Below, one piece after another: positions 1-8,789 of a stretch of 23,990 bases of DNA; position 1 is the stretch's first letter; each line of letters opens with the position of its first letter. The notes beneath the pieces are model-generated. The model worked only from the letters and a program-made list of their open reading frames with translations. It did no database searches and had not been told where the DNA came from. Source of the stretch: CAZEAN01 sp964510225 (GTDB lineage: Bacteria; Planctomycetota; Planctomycetia; Isosphaerales; Isosphaeraceae); NCBI GenBank assembly GCA_964510225.1, contig CAZEAN010000090.1:1-23990 (forward strand), written 5' to 3'. The translations under genes and the position numbers were made by a program.

Positions 1-1411
1 AACTCTCAGGTTGAGTTGCTCGACTCCGCGGTGTCTCTGAGCTATCGGATCCCGGTAGGATTGCATGGACGCGATCCCCGTCATGAAGATCGTCGCCAGG
101 TGCCGGTATGACGAGATCATCTCTCTCGATTCCTTCAATAATCTGCGCACGGCGATCGTTCATCAGCCCAACTTCGACACTTAACTGGCGGACAAAACCA
201 TCCCGGACAACACAGAGCTGCCAGTTGCCCTCCGGATCTCGGAACAGTGAGGGACGGGGAACGATCAATGCATCCTCCGCTTCATCGGTGAGAATTCTGA
301 CCCGAACACGGTAACCGACGCTAAGCCCGCGTTCGCGCCGAAGTGCTTCACTATGGTCCGAGTCGATTTCTACGATCACCCGAACACGCTGCTGCTCGAC
401 TCCCAGGGAACTGACCTTGGTGAAGCCCGCTGGCTGTACCCGACGCACTCTTCCAGGAACAGGAACCTGTCCAATCGCAGGGCCGAAGACTTCGACCGGT
501 GTCGCCGACTCAATCTGAACGGCGTCTTCGGATAAAACATCGGCCTCGATTTCGAGTGTAGCGAGGTCACCAATTTCGAGAAGAAGCGCACCCGGGCCCA
601 GAAGCTGCTCGCTGGCGATCTCCCGACGAAGTACCACTCCATCGACAGGACTGGTCATCGTCCCGCGCTTGATTTCGAGTTTGATCCGATCAAGCCTGGC
701 CTGCGCCTCGCGACGTTCTGCCTCCATTACCATGGCATGTTGTGCTTTTCGGTCGATGTACTGCCGGACAATCATTGGCGTCATTGAGACTGCCGCCTGC
801 ATCGACTTGATCGAACTCGATTGCAGCACATCTTGCTGATAGGAGGCTGCGGCGCGGGTCTGATCTGAGGTGGCTCGATCAAGATCTTCCGTGGTTGCCA
901 CCTCACGACGGGCGAGCGCCTGACGTCGTTGCAGGATCCCGTTGGCAAAATCGAGTTGCGCTTGCCCTGCTTTTACCTGCTGTTCAGCCGCGGCCACTGT
1001 GCTTGCAATCGCGTGAAGATATTCTTCAACTTGTTCGATGACAGACTCTTCGACCGCATGGTTGCGCTGTTCTTCGAGTGCGGCGTCCAATCGTGCTACA
1101 GCTGCAGTTGCTTCTTCCAGTCGGTGCTCAAGATCGGTTGGGGCAACCTGTGCGACGACCATTCCCGCCTTGACTGGATCTCCTTCCTCCAAGTCGATCG
1201 CCAGGATGCGGCCTTCGTAGGGCATCGAGATGAGGTGAGTTCTCGAGAGCCTCGTTTTCCCCTGCTCTTCGAGATACGCACGGATCGAGCCGATCTCGAC
1301 CGGGACTACTTCGACGGCCGGACCAGTTCGCCATGGCCCAAGGCGAAAAACGAGACCAATAATACCAAGAAGACCAAGAGTGCCAATAAGAGTGACAGTT
1401 CGTATATTCAT
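1..1411 (-). CDS. HlyD/MacA-type periplasmic adaptor (membrane fusion protein), partial at window edge
   Basis: The frame is open from the ATG at 1409-1411 to the left edge (470 codons, no stop), so the C-terminus is missing. Residues 5-20 form one hydrophobic membrane anchor (VTLIGTLGLLGIIGLVF). Next comes a lipoyl/barrel-sandwich half with the segment MPYEGRILAIDLEEGDPVKAG, followed by a long Ala/Glu/Gln-rich helical hairpin. The second lipoyl half includes TSPVDGVVLRREIASEQLLGPG, and beta-barrel-like repeats follow. This order is that of HlyD/MacA/DevB adaptors, which link an inner-membrane ABC permease to an outer-membrane channel. The start lies 49 bp after the permease stop on the same strand, and a weak GAGAG precedes the ATG, so it is probably the last or a late gene of the ABC operon. 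The substrate is unknown. No TolC-like gene is visible. Confidence 0.88.
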   Translation of the reverse strand, partial: MNIRTVTLIGTLGLLGIIGLVFRLGPWRTGPAVEVVPVEIGSIRAYLEEQGKTRLSRTHLISMPYEGRILAIDLEEGDPVKAGMVVAQVAPTDLEHRLEEATAAVARLDAALEEQRNHAVEESVIEQVEEYLHAIASTVAAAEQQVKAGQAQLDFANGILQRRQALARREVATTEDLDRATSDQTRAAASYQQDVLQSSSIKSMQAAVSMTPMIVRQYIDRKAQHAMVMEAERREAQARLDRIKLEIKRGTMTSPVDGVVLRREIASEQLLGPGALLLEIGDLATLEIEADVLSEDAVQIESATPVEVFGPAIGQVPVPGRVRRVQPAGFTKVSSLGVEQQRVRVIVEIDSDHSEALRRERGLSVGYRVRVRILTDEAEDALIVPRPSLFRDPEGNWQLCVVRDGFVRQLSVEVGLMNDRRAQIIEGIERDDLVIPAPGDDLHDGDRVHAILPGSDSSETPRSRATQPES

Positions 1412-1460
1412 GATCAACTCTCAATAAACTTGATTTTGTTAGGGTTAAGTGATCGTATGA

Positions 1461-3848
1461 TCATTCCCGAATCCGCATGCTTTCTTGGAGGTCGAGTCGG
1501 CGGATCGCTCGGGCGACAACGCCATGAGCCCCGAGGCAGAAGGTAAGCCCAACGAGGATGGTCCAGCCAAATGCCGATCCAGGATCTACCACTGGAATCC
1601 GGAAGACATCGGTCTGATACGATTCAATCAGTGCTTGGAACATCCACTGGCCGAGTCGGAGTCCAAGGAGTGTCCCGATGCTGTTGATCAGGAGTGATTC
1701 GGAGAGGAAGAGCCGACTGACTTCCCCACGCTCGAAGCCGAGGACGAGTAGCGTAGCGACTTCACGGCGACGCTCCGCGAGACCCACAAGTGAAGCATTC
1801 AGTGTTGTCCCAAAGAAAATAGTACCCGCGAAGAAAACCATGATTGTGGTAGTCGCTCTATTGGAATCAAGAAACGTCGTGGTAATGTGCTCGATGATTT
1901 CTTCACGTATTGAGGCTGCCTGGATCGCCGGCCGCGCTTTCAGGGCAACCAGAAGTCGACGTCGGAGTTCAGGGTCCGGGTTTACTTCCAGTTGGAGACC
2001 ATTGACTGCGAACGATTCATCCATCAGCTTGCTCAAGTAGTCGATCTCTGCATAGGAAGAGAGGCCGATGAAGCTGTCGACGATCGCGGTGACGGGAACA
2101 GTCCGGGGCTCCCGATGTCCCTCGATCGGTTCGATGATTACCAGGTCTCCACGTTTGGCGCCGAGGTGTTCTGCCATTCCTTTGCCGAGCGCAATCCCAA
2201 CGTCGGGGAGTTCAATGGGGTGCTGCTTGGTATCCTGCGGTCTCGTTAGTCGAGCATTGGATCCGATCCCAACGATAGCGCCTCGTTTTTCGATCGGGCC
2301 GTTTTGAAACCGACAAGCGACGGTAAAAACGGCTTCGGCATGATCAACACCGGGAAGTCCTGCAGCTTCGATCAGGGCATCACGCCCCTTGGTGTCACGG
2401 AGGGTGAGTTCCAGATCGCTTCGCTGGATCTGATTGAATTGAACGTCGATACCGACCTCGATCGCACTCCGGCTCATGAAACCCATCGTCAGCAATGAGG
2501 CGGCGAGCGCCATCGAGATGAGCCCGATCAGATTTCGTCCAGGATTACGGAGGATGTTTCGGATCACCATCCTCCAGTTGGTATCGAGCAAGCTCCAGAG
2601 CCAGCCGATTCGCTCGGGCCAGGTCGCCTTGCCACTGGACGGTGGCTTCGGTCGCATCGCTTCCGCAGGCTCAAGTCGGAGTACTCCCCGAACCCCTTGA
2701 GCTGCACCGAGCGTCGCACAGAGCAGGCTAATCACCAAGCCAATCGCAAAGACTTCCGGAAAGACTCGGTTGGTCAGCGAGGGGAGTTCGAAAAACGACC
2801 GGTAGAGGTTCGTTAGACCACCCCCCATCAGGTAGCCGAGTAAGTCCCCAATCGCTCCACCCAACAACCCCACCGCGATTCCAAACTTCAGGAAGTGGAG
2901 TGTGAGTTGGAGGTTTGAGTAACCAATCGCCTTTAGTGTACCGATCGTTGTCCGCTGCTGCTCGGCGAGTCGACCCATCAGAATTGCCAGGACGAGTGAT
3001 GCAACACCAAGAAAAATCATCGGCATCACAAATGCGAATGTACCGAGCCCTTCAATTTCATCACTCAAGAACCGATTTGAAAGTTGATCGCGCAACGGAA
3101 TGGTGGTGCCAACGCCGTAGTCATCGAGTATTGCTTCTGTCCGTTCAAGGACCGTATCCACTACAGTCTCTGAGGAAACAGCGTTGAGTTTCCCCAAGAG
3201 TTGGTTGCAGGCGCCTTCGAACCCAAAAGCTGCCTCCATCGATTCGCGTGGAAGGTAGAAGACACCAAAGTGAGCAGGGTCGGGTACAATGGCACCAGGT
3301 CCGAGGAGATACACAAACTCACTACTGATTGCGGTGCCGACGATCTGGAACGCTTGACGACGATCGTTGAGCAAGAGATGAATGGTGTCACCAGGTTCAA
3401 GGCTGTGCGCACGAGCAAAGGCGTCGTTGACAATGACTTCTTCACTTGAGATGCCAGTAAAGTAGCCCCCGTGTTTCATCACGAGGTCGTTGAGGACTGG
3501 CTGATGGTGACTCGGCATCGAGATCACCTGACCATTGATGATGCTCGGCTCCGTTTGGAGATCAACTGTCACAAAGAACTGAAGCCGTGACCGGACAGTT
3601 GCAACACCCGGAATCGCTCCAATTTGATCGACAACGGAGATTGGTGCCTTCTTGAGTTCGACACTGAAATCCGCCATACGACACTCGGCATAGTAGCGCT
3701 CCTGCCCTTCCCCGAGGTTCTGATAGGCGGACCGCATTGTCACGAAACAGGCGACCCCGACCGCAATAATCCCCGCGATCGCGAGTACAATGATTCCCGA
3801 ACTACGGAGATCTCGGATCAATTTGCGATCGAGTGCCGAGATGATCAC
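1461..3848 (-). CDS. ABC transporter permease with two FtsX/MacB-type modules
   Basis: This is a 795-residue membrane protein. It has an N-terminal transmembrane helix (about residues 16-38) and a large extracytoplasmic domain. Three helices follow around 270-390, then a second half with the same plan: a helix near 435-455, a soluble domain, and three helices from about 675 to 785. That is the eight-helix duplicated FtsX layout of LolCE/YknZ-like permeases in mechanotransmission-type ABC exporters. The start codon is GTG (3846-3848) and overlaps the ATPase stop as GTGA, a 4-bp overlap typical of translational coupling. With the ATPase upstream and the HlyD-type adaptor downstream, it probably exports a lipid, peptide or glycolipid across the envelope. 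The substrate cannot be read from the sequence. Confidence 0.93.
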   Translation of the reverse strand: MIISALDRKLIRDLRSSGIIVLAIAGIIAVGVACFVTMRSAYQNLGEGQERYYAECRMADFSVELKKAPISVVDQIGAIPGVATVRSRLQFFVTVDLQTEPSIINGQVISMPSHHQPVLNDLVMKHGGYFTGISSEEVIVNDAFARAHSLEPGDTIHLLLNDRRQAFQIVGTAISSEFVYLLGPGAIVPDPAHFGVFYLPRESMEAAFGFEGACNQLLGKLNAVSSETVVDTVLERTEAILDDYGVGTTIPLRDQLSNRFLSDEIEGLGTFAFVMPMIFLGVASLVLAILMGRLAEQQRTTIGTLKAIGYSNLQLTLHFLKFGIAVGLLGGAIGDLLGYLMGGGLTNLYRSFFELPSLTNRVFPEVFAIGLVISLLCATLGAAQGVRGVLRLEPAEAMRPKPPSSGKATWPERIGWLWSLLDTNWRMVIRNILRNPGRNLIGLISMALAASLLTMGFMSRSAIEVGIDVQFNQIQRSDLELTLRDTKGRDALIEAAGLPGVDHAEAVFTVACRFQNGPIEKRGAIVGIGSNARLTRPQDTKQHPIELPDVGIALGKGMAEHLGAKRGDLVIIEPIEGHREPRTVPVTAIVDSFIGLSSYAEIDYLSKLMDESFAVNGLQLEVNPDPELRRRLLVALKARPAIQAASIREEIIEHITTTFLDSNRATTTIMVFFAGTIFFGTTLNASLVGLAERRREVATLLVLGFERGEVSRLFLSESLLINSIGTLLGLRLGQWMFQALIESYQTDVFRIPVVDPGSAFGWTILVGLTFCLGAHGVVARAIRRLDLQESMRIRE

Positions 3849-4597
3849 CAGCTAATCTCCTCGGGGGACACCGGCGTTTCGATTCGCCTGACTTCGACAA
3901 TTTCACCCGATCGGATCCGGACAAGGCGGTCTGCCATGGCACTGATGGCGAGGTTATGTGTAATGATGAGGATAGTCTTTTGGAGTCGATGCTTCACATC
4001 CCAGAGGACCTCAAGGACAGCCTTTCCGGTTTCAAAATCGAGTGCGCCGGTCGGTTCATCACAGAGAAGTAATTCCGGGTTTTTCGTGAGAGCGCGGGCG
4101 ATCGCGACACGTTGTTGCTCACCACCGGAAAGCTGGGCGGGAAAGTGGTGCAACCGGTGCTTCAGTCCAACAAGTCCAAGTGCTGTTGCTGGATCAATCG
4201 ATTCAGGGACGAGATCAGCAGCGACCTTGACGTTTTCGAGGGCGGTGAGAGTAGGGACCAAGTTGAAAAACTGGAAGACGAAGCCGACCGAATCACGTCG
4301 ATAGCGCGTGAGCCTCCTCGGATTACCGCTGGAGATTTCCAGGTCGCCAAACCAGGTGGAGCCTGTTGTTGGTTGATCGAGCCCGCCGATCAAGTTGAGT
4401 AAGGTGGTCTTCCCCGACCCACTCGGCCCCACGATCACGAGTAACTCGCCACGTTCGATCTCGAGGTTGATACCCTTCAGGACTTCAACCTCAACCTCGC
4501 CCATCGAGAACGTCCGGCCAACCTCAACGAGCCGGAGGATCGGGTCGCGTGGAACTCCAGACTCAACGGTCGCGGGGACGAGACTCGGGAGTGACAT
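3845..4597 (-). CDS. ABC transporter ATP-binding protein (MacB/LolD type)
   Basis: This 250-residue nucleotide-binding subunit has all the catalytic motifs: Walker A GPSGSGKTT at 57-65 (Lys63), Q-loop Gln109 (VFQFFNLVP), signature LSGGEQQ at 156-162, Walker B LLLCDE ending in Asp180-Glu181, and H-loop His214 (IITHN). Length and motif spacing fit the LolD/MacB/FtsE branch that pairs with FtsX-type permeases. It should hydrolyse ATP at the cytoplasmic face to drive the permease encoded immediately downstream, whose start overlaps its stop by 4 bp. Its ATG at 4595-4597 lies inside the last 35 bp of the FxsA-like gene, so the three are very probably one transcript. An alternative start further downstream is not needed. 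Confidence 0.96.
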   Translation of the reverse strand: MSLPSLVPATVESGVPRDPILRLVEVGRTFSMGEVEVEVLKGINLEIERGELLVIVGPSGSGKTTLLNLIGGLDQPTTGSTWFGDLEISSGNPRRLTRYRRDSVGFVFQFFNLVPTLTALENVKVAADLVPESIDPATALGLVGLKHRLHHFPAQLSGGEQQRVAIARALTKNPELLLCDEPTGALDFETGKAVLEVLWDVKHRLQKTILIITHNLAISAMADRLVRIRSGEIVEVRRIETPVSPEEISW

Positions 4598-5069
4598 CGA
4601 TCACCTGGTGGTTCGAAGGAGCGTCTGGTTCGTGGAATTGTTGGTCCTTGGGCGAAACGACCCGCACCTGAAACTCGTTCCTAGCGATCTTCCCTCGGAT
4701 CCAACTGCTGAATCGCTCTCGATAGAATGCTCGGGTTAAGGGGACTAACAAACTGAGGCCGAATACATCAGTAAGGAAGCCAGGGGTCAGCAGGAGGGCG
4801 GCACCGATCAAGACCAAGACCCCGTCCAGCAACGGCCGTGCAGGGAACTGCCCTTGAATCATCGATCGTTGCAATGCCGCCAACACACTAAGCCCTTGCG
4901 ATCGAGCTAAGGCCGCACCGAAGGCCCCTGTTGCTAGAATGGAGCCGACGGTAATTAAAATCGCGGTCTGCGGATCGTAACGGCGCGCAAGTGCGCCGTG
5001 GACTTCGAGAAGGACGAAGAGTTCCGCGATGGGGACGACCGTCAATAAAAGCAGGATCCGGACGAACAT
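4563..5069 (-). CDS. fxsA: FxsA family membrane protein
   Basis: This 168-residue protein has about four hydrophobic stretches: residues 1-22, 37-57, 80-100 and 100-115. It carries the hallmark FxsA segment LLLTPGFLTDVFGLSLLVPL, followed by a basic loop and a polar cytoplasmic tail. FxsA (YtzA-type) proteins are small inner-membrane proteins. In E. coli, overexpression relieves phage T7 exclusion by the F plasmid, but the normal role is not known. The ATG at 5067-5069 is preceded by AGGAG at a longer than ideal distance. The 3' end overlaps the ABC ATPase gene by 35 bp on the same strand, which suggests coupled expression. It is probably the first gene of the operon, since the next gene upstream is divergent. 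Confidence 0.9.
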   Translation of the reverse strand: MFVRILLLLTVVPIAELFVLLEVHGALARRYDPQTAILITVGSILATGAFGAALARSQGLSVLAALQRSMIQGQFPARPLLDGVLVLIGAALLLTPGFLTDVFGLSLLVPLTRAFYRERFSSWIRGKIARNEFQVRVVSPKDQQFHEPDAPSNHQVIDVTPESRPRDR

Positions 5070-5167
5070 CTCGACAGTTTCACTCCTGAGGTTGGCAGAT
5101 CACCTGAGTTTTCTCGCCAACGTGTTCATGATTTTCCAGGTTCTAGCCACTGGAGCGTCGGACTCAA

Positions 5168-6676
5168 ATGTCGATTCAACGCAGAGAATTTCTGAAGGCA
5201 GTCGCGGGAGCGGGGATCTTCGGGATCCCCTTCGGTAATCCCGCGTTCGGTGCCATCTCGCAAGACGAGATCACGGCGGAATGGCCCGACAATCCGTTCC
5301 TGAATGGTAACTACAGACCTGTCTTCGAAGAAGTTGACGCGACCGATCTCAAAATTCTGGGGTCCCTCCCCGCCGAACTCCAAGGGATGTTCGTCCGCAA
5401 TGGCCCGAACCCGCAGTTTCCTCCGAAGGGGAACTATCACTGGTTCGATGGCGACGGGATGCTCCATGGTGTCCTTATTCGAGACGGGAAGGCAAGCTAC
5501 CGCAATCGTTGGGTCCGGACCTCCGGTTTTGAAGCTGAAGCGAACGCGGGTAAGGCAATTTGGGGTGGACTTAGTGAACCCCCCGATATGAAGTTAGTCG
5601 CCCAAGGTCTCCCCCCGTTCAAGAATGCGGCAAATACGTCGGTGGTCTGGCACGATGGGAAACTCCTGGCGCTCTGGGAGGGCGGGGATCCCCACGTCAT
5701 TTCAGTCCCGGAATTGGGTACCATCGGGCCCATCGACTTCGACGGTAAGCTAAAGCACGCCTTCACCGCCCATCCCAAGATCGACCCAGTTACGGGCGAG
5801 ATGTTCTGCTTCGGCTACCAGCCGGTACCTCCGTTCGTCAGTTACAGCGTGATCGATGTCGACGGTACTATTCGATCGACCTCGGGTATCGACGTCCCGC
5901 AGCCGGTAATGATGCACGACTTCGCCATCACTGAGCGTTACGCTATCTTCATGGATCTACCAGCAACCTTCAACTGGGTCCGGATGCTTGCAGGCGGTCC
6001 CTTCTTGAGCTTCCAGCCCGAACGCCCTTCGCGCTTCGGTGTGTTGCCTCGTGATGGCGATACCTCTCAGATCCGTTGGTTCGAATCACCTGCCTGCTAC
6101 GTCTTCCACACCCTCAATGCATTTGAGGAGGGAGACGAAGTTGTCCTGATCGGTTGTCGCTACGAGCGGTTCCCCGGCTCGCTCGGAATGGGTGGACCGC
6201 AGGCCGGGGGTGCTCTTGAATCACCTAACGATGATGCCGAAACGCCAAGGCTCTACGAATGGCGTTTCAACATGGTCACCGGCGAAACAACCGAATCAAC
6301 GATCGATGATATCCCCGCCGAATTCCCTCGAGTGAACGACGAAATGATGGGCCGACAGAGTCGGTTTGGCTATGTTGTTGGCGGCTCGATGGATCGATTC
6401 GTGAAGTTTGATTTCCTGAAAAGACGATCGGTCGCTCATCATCATGGCAAAGGACGACTCGGCGGCGAAGGTGTTTTTGTGCCACGCCCCAATGCTGCCA
6501 AAGAGGATGACGGCTGGTTGCTCACGTTTGTCTACGATCAATCGAAGGACGCGAGTGAGTTGGTGATCGTTGATACTCAAGCCTTCGATGATGAACCGGT
6601 CGCCCGAGTCTTGATCCCTCATCGGATCCCGTTTGGGTTTCACGGGACGTGGCTCTCCTCCGACCTTCTTGGCTAG
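5168..6676 (+). CDS. Carotenoid oxygenase (RPE65/CCD family), Tat-exported
   Basis: This 502-residue protein begins with a twin-arginine signal (QRREFLK followed by a hydrophobic AVAGAGIFGI stretch and an alanine cleavage region near residue 29), so export of a folded, metal-loaded enzyme is expected. The four iron-binding histidines of the family are all recognisable: His202 in AHPKID, His250 in MHDFAIT, His314 in FHTLNAF and His492 in the C-terminal GFHGTW. The N-terminal FVRNGPNP and FDGDGMLH signatures are also present. The family cleaves double bonds of carotenoids, apocarotenoids or stilbenes with O2 and non-heme Fe(II). The substrate here is unknown. The gene diverges from fxsA across a 98-bp gap. 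A GGAG lies 12 bases before the ATG, so the ribosome site is weak. Periplasmic location is inferred. Confidence 0.95.
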   Translation: MSIQRREFLKAVAGAGIFGIPFGNPAFGAISQDEITAEWPDNPFLNGNYRPVFEEVDATDLKILGSLPAELQGMFVRNGPNPQFPPKGNYHWFDGDGMLHGVLIRDGKASYRNRWVRTSGFEAEANAGKAIWGGLSEPPDMKLVAQGLPPFKNAANTSVVWHDGKLLALWEGGDPHVISVPELGTIGPIDFDGKLKHAFTAHPKIDPVTGEMFCFGYQPVPPFVSYSVIDVDGTIRSTSGIDVPQPVMMHDFAITERYAIFMDLPATFNWVRMLAGGPFLSFQPERPSRFGVLPRDGDTSQIRWFESPACYVFHTLNAFEEGDEVVLIGCRYERFPGSLGMGGPQAGGALESPNDDAETPRLYEWRFNMVTGETTESTIDDIPAEFPRVNDEMMGRQSRFGYVVGGSMDRFVKFDFLKRRSVAHHHGKGRLGGEGVFVPRPNAAKEDDGWLLTFVYDQSKDASELVIVDTQAFDDEPVARVLIPHRIPFGFHGTWLSSDLLG

Positions 6677-6995
6677 TGCGAATTCGGAGCGCTGTGGCCA
6701 CAAAACAAGCGCGAAGCAGGCCTGTTCGAATAAAGACAAAAGAATGGGTTGCTCCCAGGTCGCAGGATGGGTTTCCTGGGAGTATTCACCGAAACTCTGT
6801 CATCAGCTTCGAAGGGGTATACCCGCTCTGAGCCGGGGGTTGCATGGCGAATGGTCTGTCATGAAGATCCTTAGGTATGATTGAGTTCCCTTATTCAAAG
6901 GCTGCCACCCGTACTACTCAACTTGGATGAGGTGATCTCCCTCACAGCGGGTGGTCAACCAGAGTAAACGCCACATCCAACCCCAAGAGGGATGC
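6677..6995. other. Intergenic region with two inverted repeats
   Basis: No credible gene is seen in this 319-bp gap. It holds a bulged palindrome CGAA-G-CAGGCCTG-TTCG at 6712-6728, 36 bp after the oxygenase stop. A perfect 8-bp inverted repeat, CTCCCAGG/CCTGGGAG, lies at 6752-6759 and 6775-6782. A short palindrome GGGTATACCC lies at 6815-6824. The first two could end the oxygenase transcript, but neither is followed by a T tract. The hexamer TATGAT at 6876-6881 could be a -10 box for the sulfatase gene, but I find no good -35 partner. Confidence 0.4.
6752..6782 (+). terminator. Possible factor-dependent terminator hairpin after the carotenoid oxygenase gene
   Basis: A perfect 8-bp stem CTCCCAGG/CCTGGGAG encloses a 15-nt loop, 75 bp after the oxygenase stop. 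No U tract follows, so an intrinsic terminator is not supported. Its role as a 3' end is inferred from position only. Confidence 0.25.
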
Positions 6996-8549
6996 ATGAT
7001 TCTTCGTATGATTCTCGTTCTCTTCCTTTCAACTCAGCTCCTATACACTCCCTCGGATGCAAGGGATCAGCAGTCCAGCACGAGGCCGAACATCCTCGTC
7101 ATCATGGGGGATGACATCGGCTTGTATAATCTCTCGACCTATCATCAGGGTCTGGTTGGGTTCGACACCCCGAACATCGACCGGCTCGCCAAGGAGGGCG
7201 GGAAAATGATGACTTACTACGCCCAGCAAACGTGCACCGCGGGCCGAGCGGCTTTCATCACTGGACAGCTACCGGTCCGGACCGGATTGACGAAAGTTGG
7301 GCTTCCGGGGTCGGACCTCGGCATCCGTGAAGCAGACCCGACTCTTGCAGAGCTTCTCAAGCCTCTTGGTTACAGGACAGGTCAGTTCGGCAAGAACCAC
7401 CTCGGCGACAAAGATGAGTTCCTGCCAACCAACCACGGATTCGACGAATTCTTCGGTAACCTCTACCACCTTAATGCTGAGGAAGAACCTGAGAACGTCG
7501 ACTACCCAACGGCTCCGGAGTTTCGGAGGAAGTACGCTCCGCGTGGTGTCATTCGCTCCTACGCTCGACCGGATGGGACACAAGTAATTGAAGACACGGG
7601 ACCGCTGACGATCGAGCGGATGAAGACAGTTGATGAGGAGTTTCTCGACGCCTCAATCGACTTCATCGAACGGGCTCAGGAGCAGGACGAACCATTCTTC
7701 TGCTGGTTCAACCCCAGCCGGATGCATGTGTTCACTCATGTCCGTGAGGAACAGATGGGTATGACCGGCCTGGGCTTCTACGCTGACGCGATGGTCGAGC
7801 ATGACGAGCAGATCGGTCGGCTTCTTGATCGACTCGACGAACTCGGTCTGACTGAGAACACGATTGTTATCTACACCGCCGACAACGGACCGCAGATTGC
7901 TCATTGGCCTGACGCGGGTATCTCTCCATTCCGAGGCAGTAAAACGACCAACTGGGAAGGTGGCTGGCGAGTTCCGGCCCTCATCCGTTGGCCAGGCACA
8001 GTGCAGCCCGGTGTTATTTTTAAGGAGATGTTCGCAGCCGAGGACTGGCTCCCCACGTTGTTGGCGGCTGCGGGTGTGGCAGACGTCAAGAAGAGCTTGC
8101 GCGGTGGGCGGCGCGTGGGGAACAAGACATACAAGGTTTACCTCGATGGGTATGAGCAGACAGGTTATCTCCGAGGTGAGGAACCTTCAAAGCGGAAGAG
8201 TTTTTTCTACTTCTCGGATGATGGTGACCTCATGGCGCTGCGGTTCGGCCGTTGGAAAGCTCACTTTAAAGTTCAGAACGCCAAGGGTATCGAGATGTGG
8301 AGAACGGAACTGGAAACACTCCGTGCTCCAATACTCTTCGACTTGAGCGTGGACCCCTTCGAGCGTGGAGATGAAGGAATCTACTACGACGAGTGGTGGT
8401 TTCGGCGCGCCTACATCATCGTGCCTTCCCAAGACATTGTCCGTGACCTCATGGCGACGTTTGTGGAGTTCCCGCCCCGACAGAAGCCTGCGAGTTTCTC
8501 TGTTGAGGAGGCGCTTGACACGCTTCAAGCGGCATCGCCCGACGAGTAA
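6996..8549 (+). CDS. Secreted sulfatase (arylsulfatase-type, formylglycine-dependent)
   Basis: I choose the ATG at 6996 because AAGAGG sits 5-6 bases before it and translation then begins directly with a signal peptide (MILRMILVLFLSTQLL, cleavage near residue 22). The GTG at 6951 would add 15 polar residues and has no clear ribosome site. The 517-residue product has the sulfatase N-terminal metal site (PNILVIMGDD, Asp39-Asp40) and the active-site core CTAGR at 80-84 followed by AAFITG. Cys80 is the residue normally oxidised to formylglycine; Ala replaces the usual Pro. A later DNGP metal/substrate motif is also present. It should hydrolyse sulfate esters outside the cytoplasm. The substrate cannot be assigned. 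Planctomycetes carry many such enzymes for sulfated polysaccharides. No maturation enzyme gene is in the window. Confidence 0.94.
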   Translation: MILRMILVLFLSTQLLYTPSDARDQQSSTRPNILVIMGDDIGLYNLSTYHQGLVGFDTPNIDRLAKEGGKMMTYYAQQTCTAGRAAFITGQLPVRTGLTKVGLPGSDLGIREADPTLAELLKPLGYRTGQFGKNHLGDKDEFLPTNHGFDEFFGNLYHLNAEEEPENVDYPTAPEFRRKYAPRGVIRSYARPDGTQVIEDTGPLTIERMKTVDEEFLDASIDFIERAQEQDEPFFCWFNPSRMHVFTHVREEQMGMTGLGFYADAMVEHDEQIGRLLDRLDELGLTENTIVIYTADNGPQIAHWPDAGISPFRGSKTTNWEGGWRVPALIRWPGTVQPGVIFKEMFAAEDWLPTLLAAAGVADVKKSLRGGRRVGNKTYKVYLDGYEQTGYLRGEEPSKRKSFFYFSDDGDLMALRFGRWKAHFKVQNAKGIEMWRTELETLRAPILFDLSVDPFERGDEGIYYDEWWFRRAYIIVPSQDIVRDLMATFVEFPPRQKPASFSVEEALDTLQAASPDE

Positions 8550-8710
8550 TCGCTACCAGATCGTGTGACAAAGTCGAAATTGGGTTGATCTGACTCGAGA
8601 TGCCGCAGTTGGCGACATCAGATTCCGTGCGCTTTCTGCGATGGCACATTGGCTGTATCCAGGTTGCTCGTCGTCATCGAAGAGACCGGCTAGACCTGGA
8701 AGAAGAAAGC

Positions 8711-8789
8711 TGTCAACAGGTTTGACTGATGATCGGTGGCGCGGAACTAGGACTACGCCGATATCGATCATTAGTCAAACGGGTTGATA
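8711..8789. repeat. Long imperfect inverted repeat (79-nt hairpin)
   Basis: The arms 8720-8735 and 8765-8780 pair over 16 consecutive positions, 15 Watson-Crick and one G.T (8728 with 8772). Outside a 2x2 mismatch, 8711-8717 pairs with 8783-8789 over seven more positions, one of them G.T. Inside, GGCG (8738-8741) can pair with CGCC (8756-8759) around a 14-nt loop. There is no T tract. It could be a bidirectional transcript end, a REP- or MITE-like palindromic element, or a structured RNA. No second copy was noticed in the window. Confidence 0.7.

Noticed and set aside
929..1546. Plus-strand 205-codon open frame
   Set aside because: It is antisense to the HlyD-type adaptor and the end of the permease, Cys/Arg/Ser-rich, and without any domain.
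6951..6995. Upstream GTG start for the sulfatase
   Set aside because: It puts 15 polar residues before the signal peptide and lacks a ribosome site. The ATG at 6996 has AAGAGG at good spacing.
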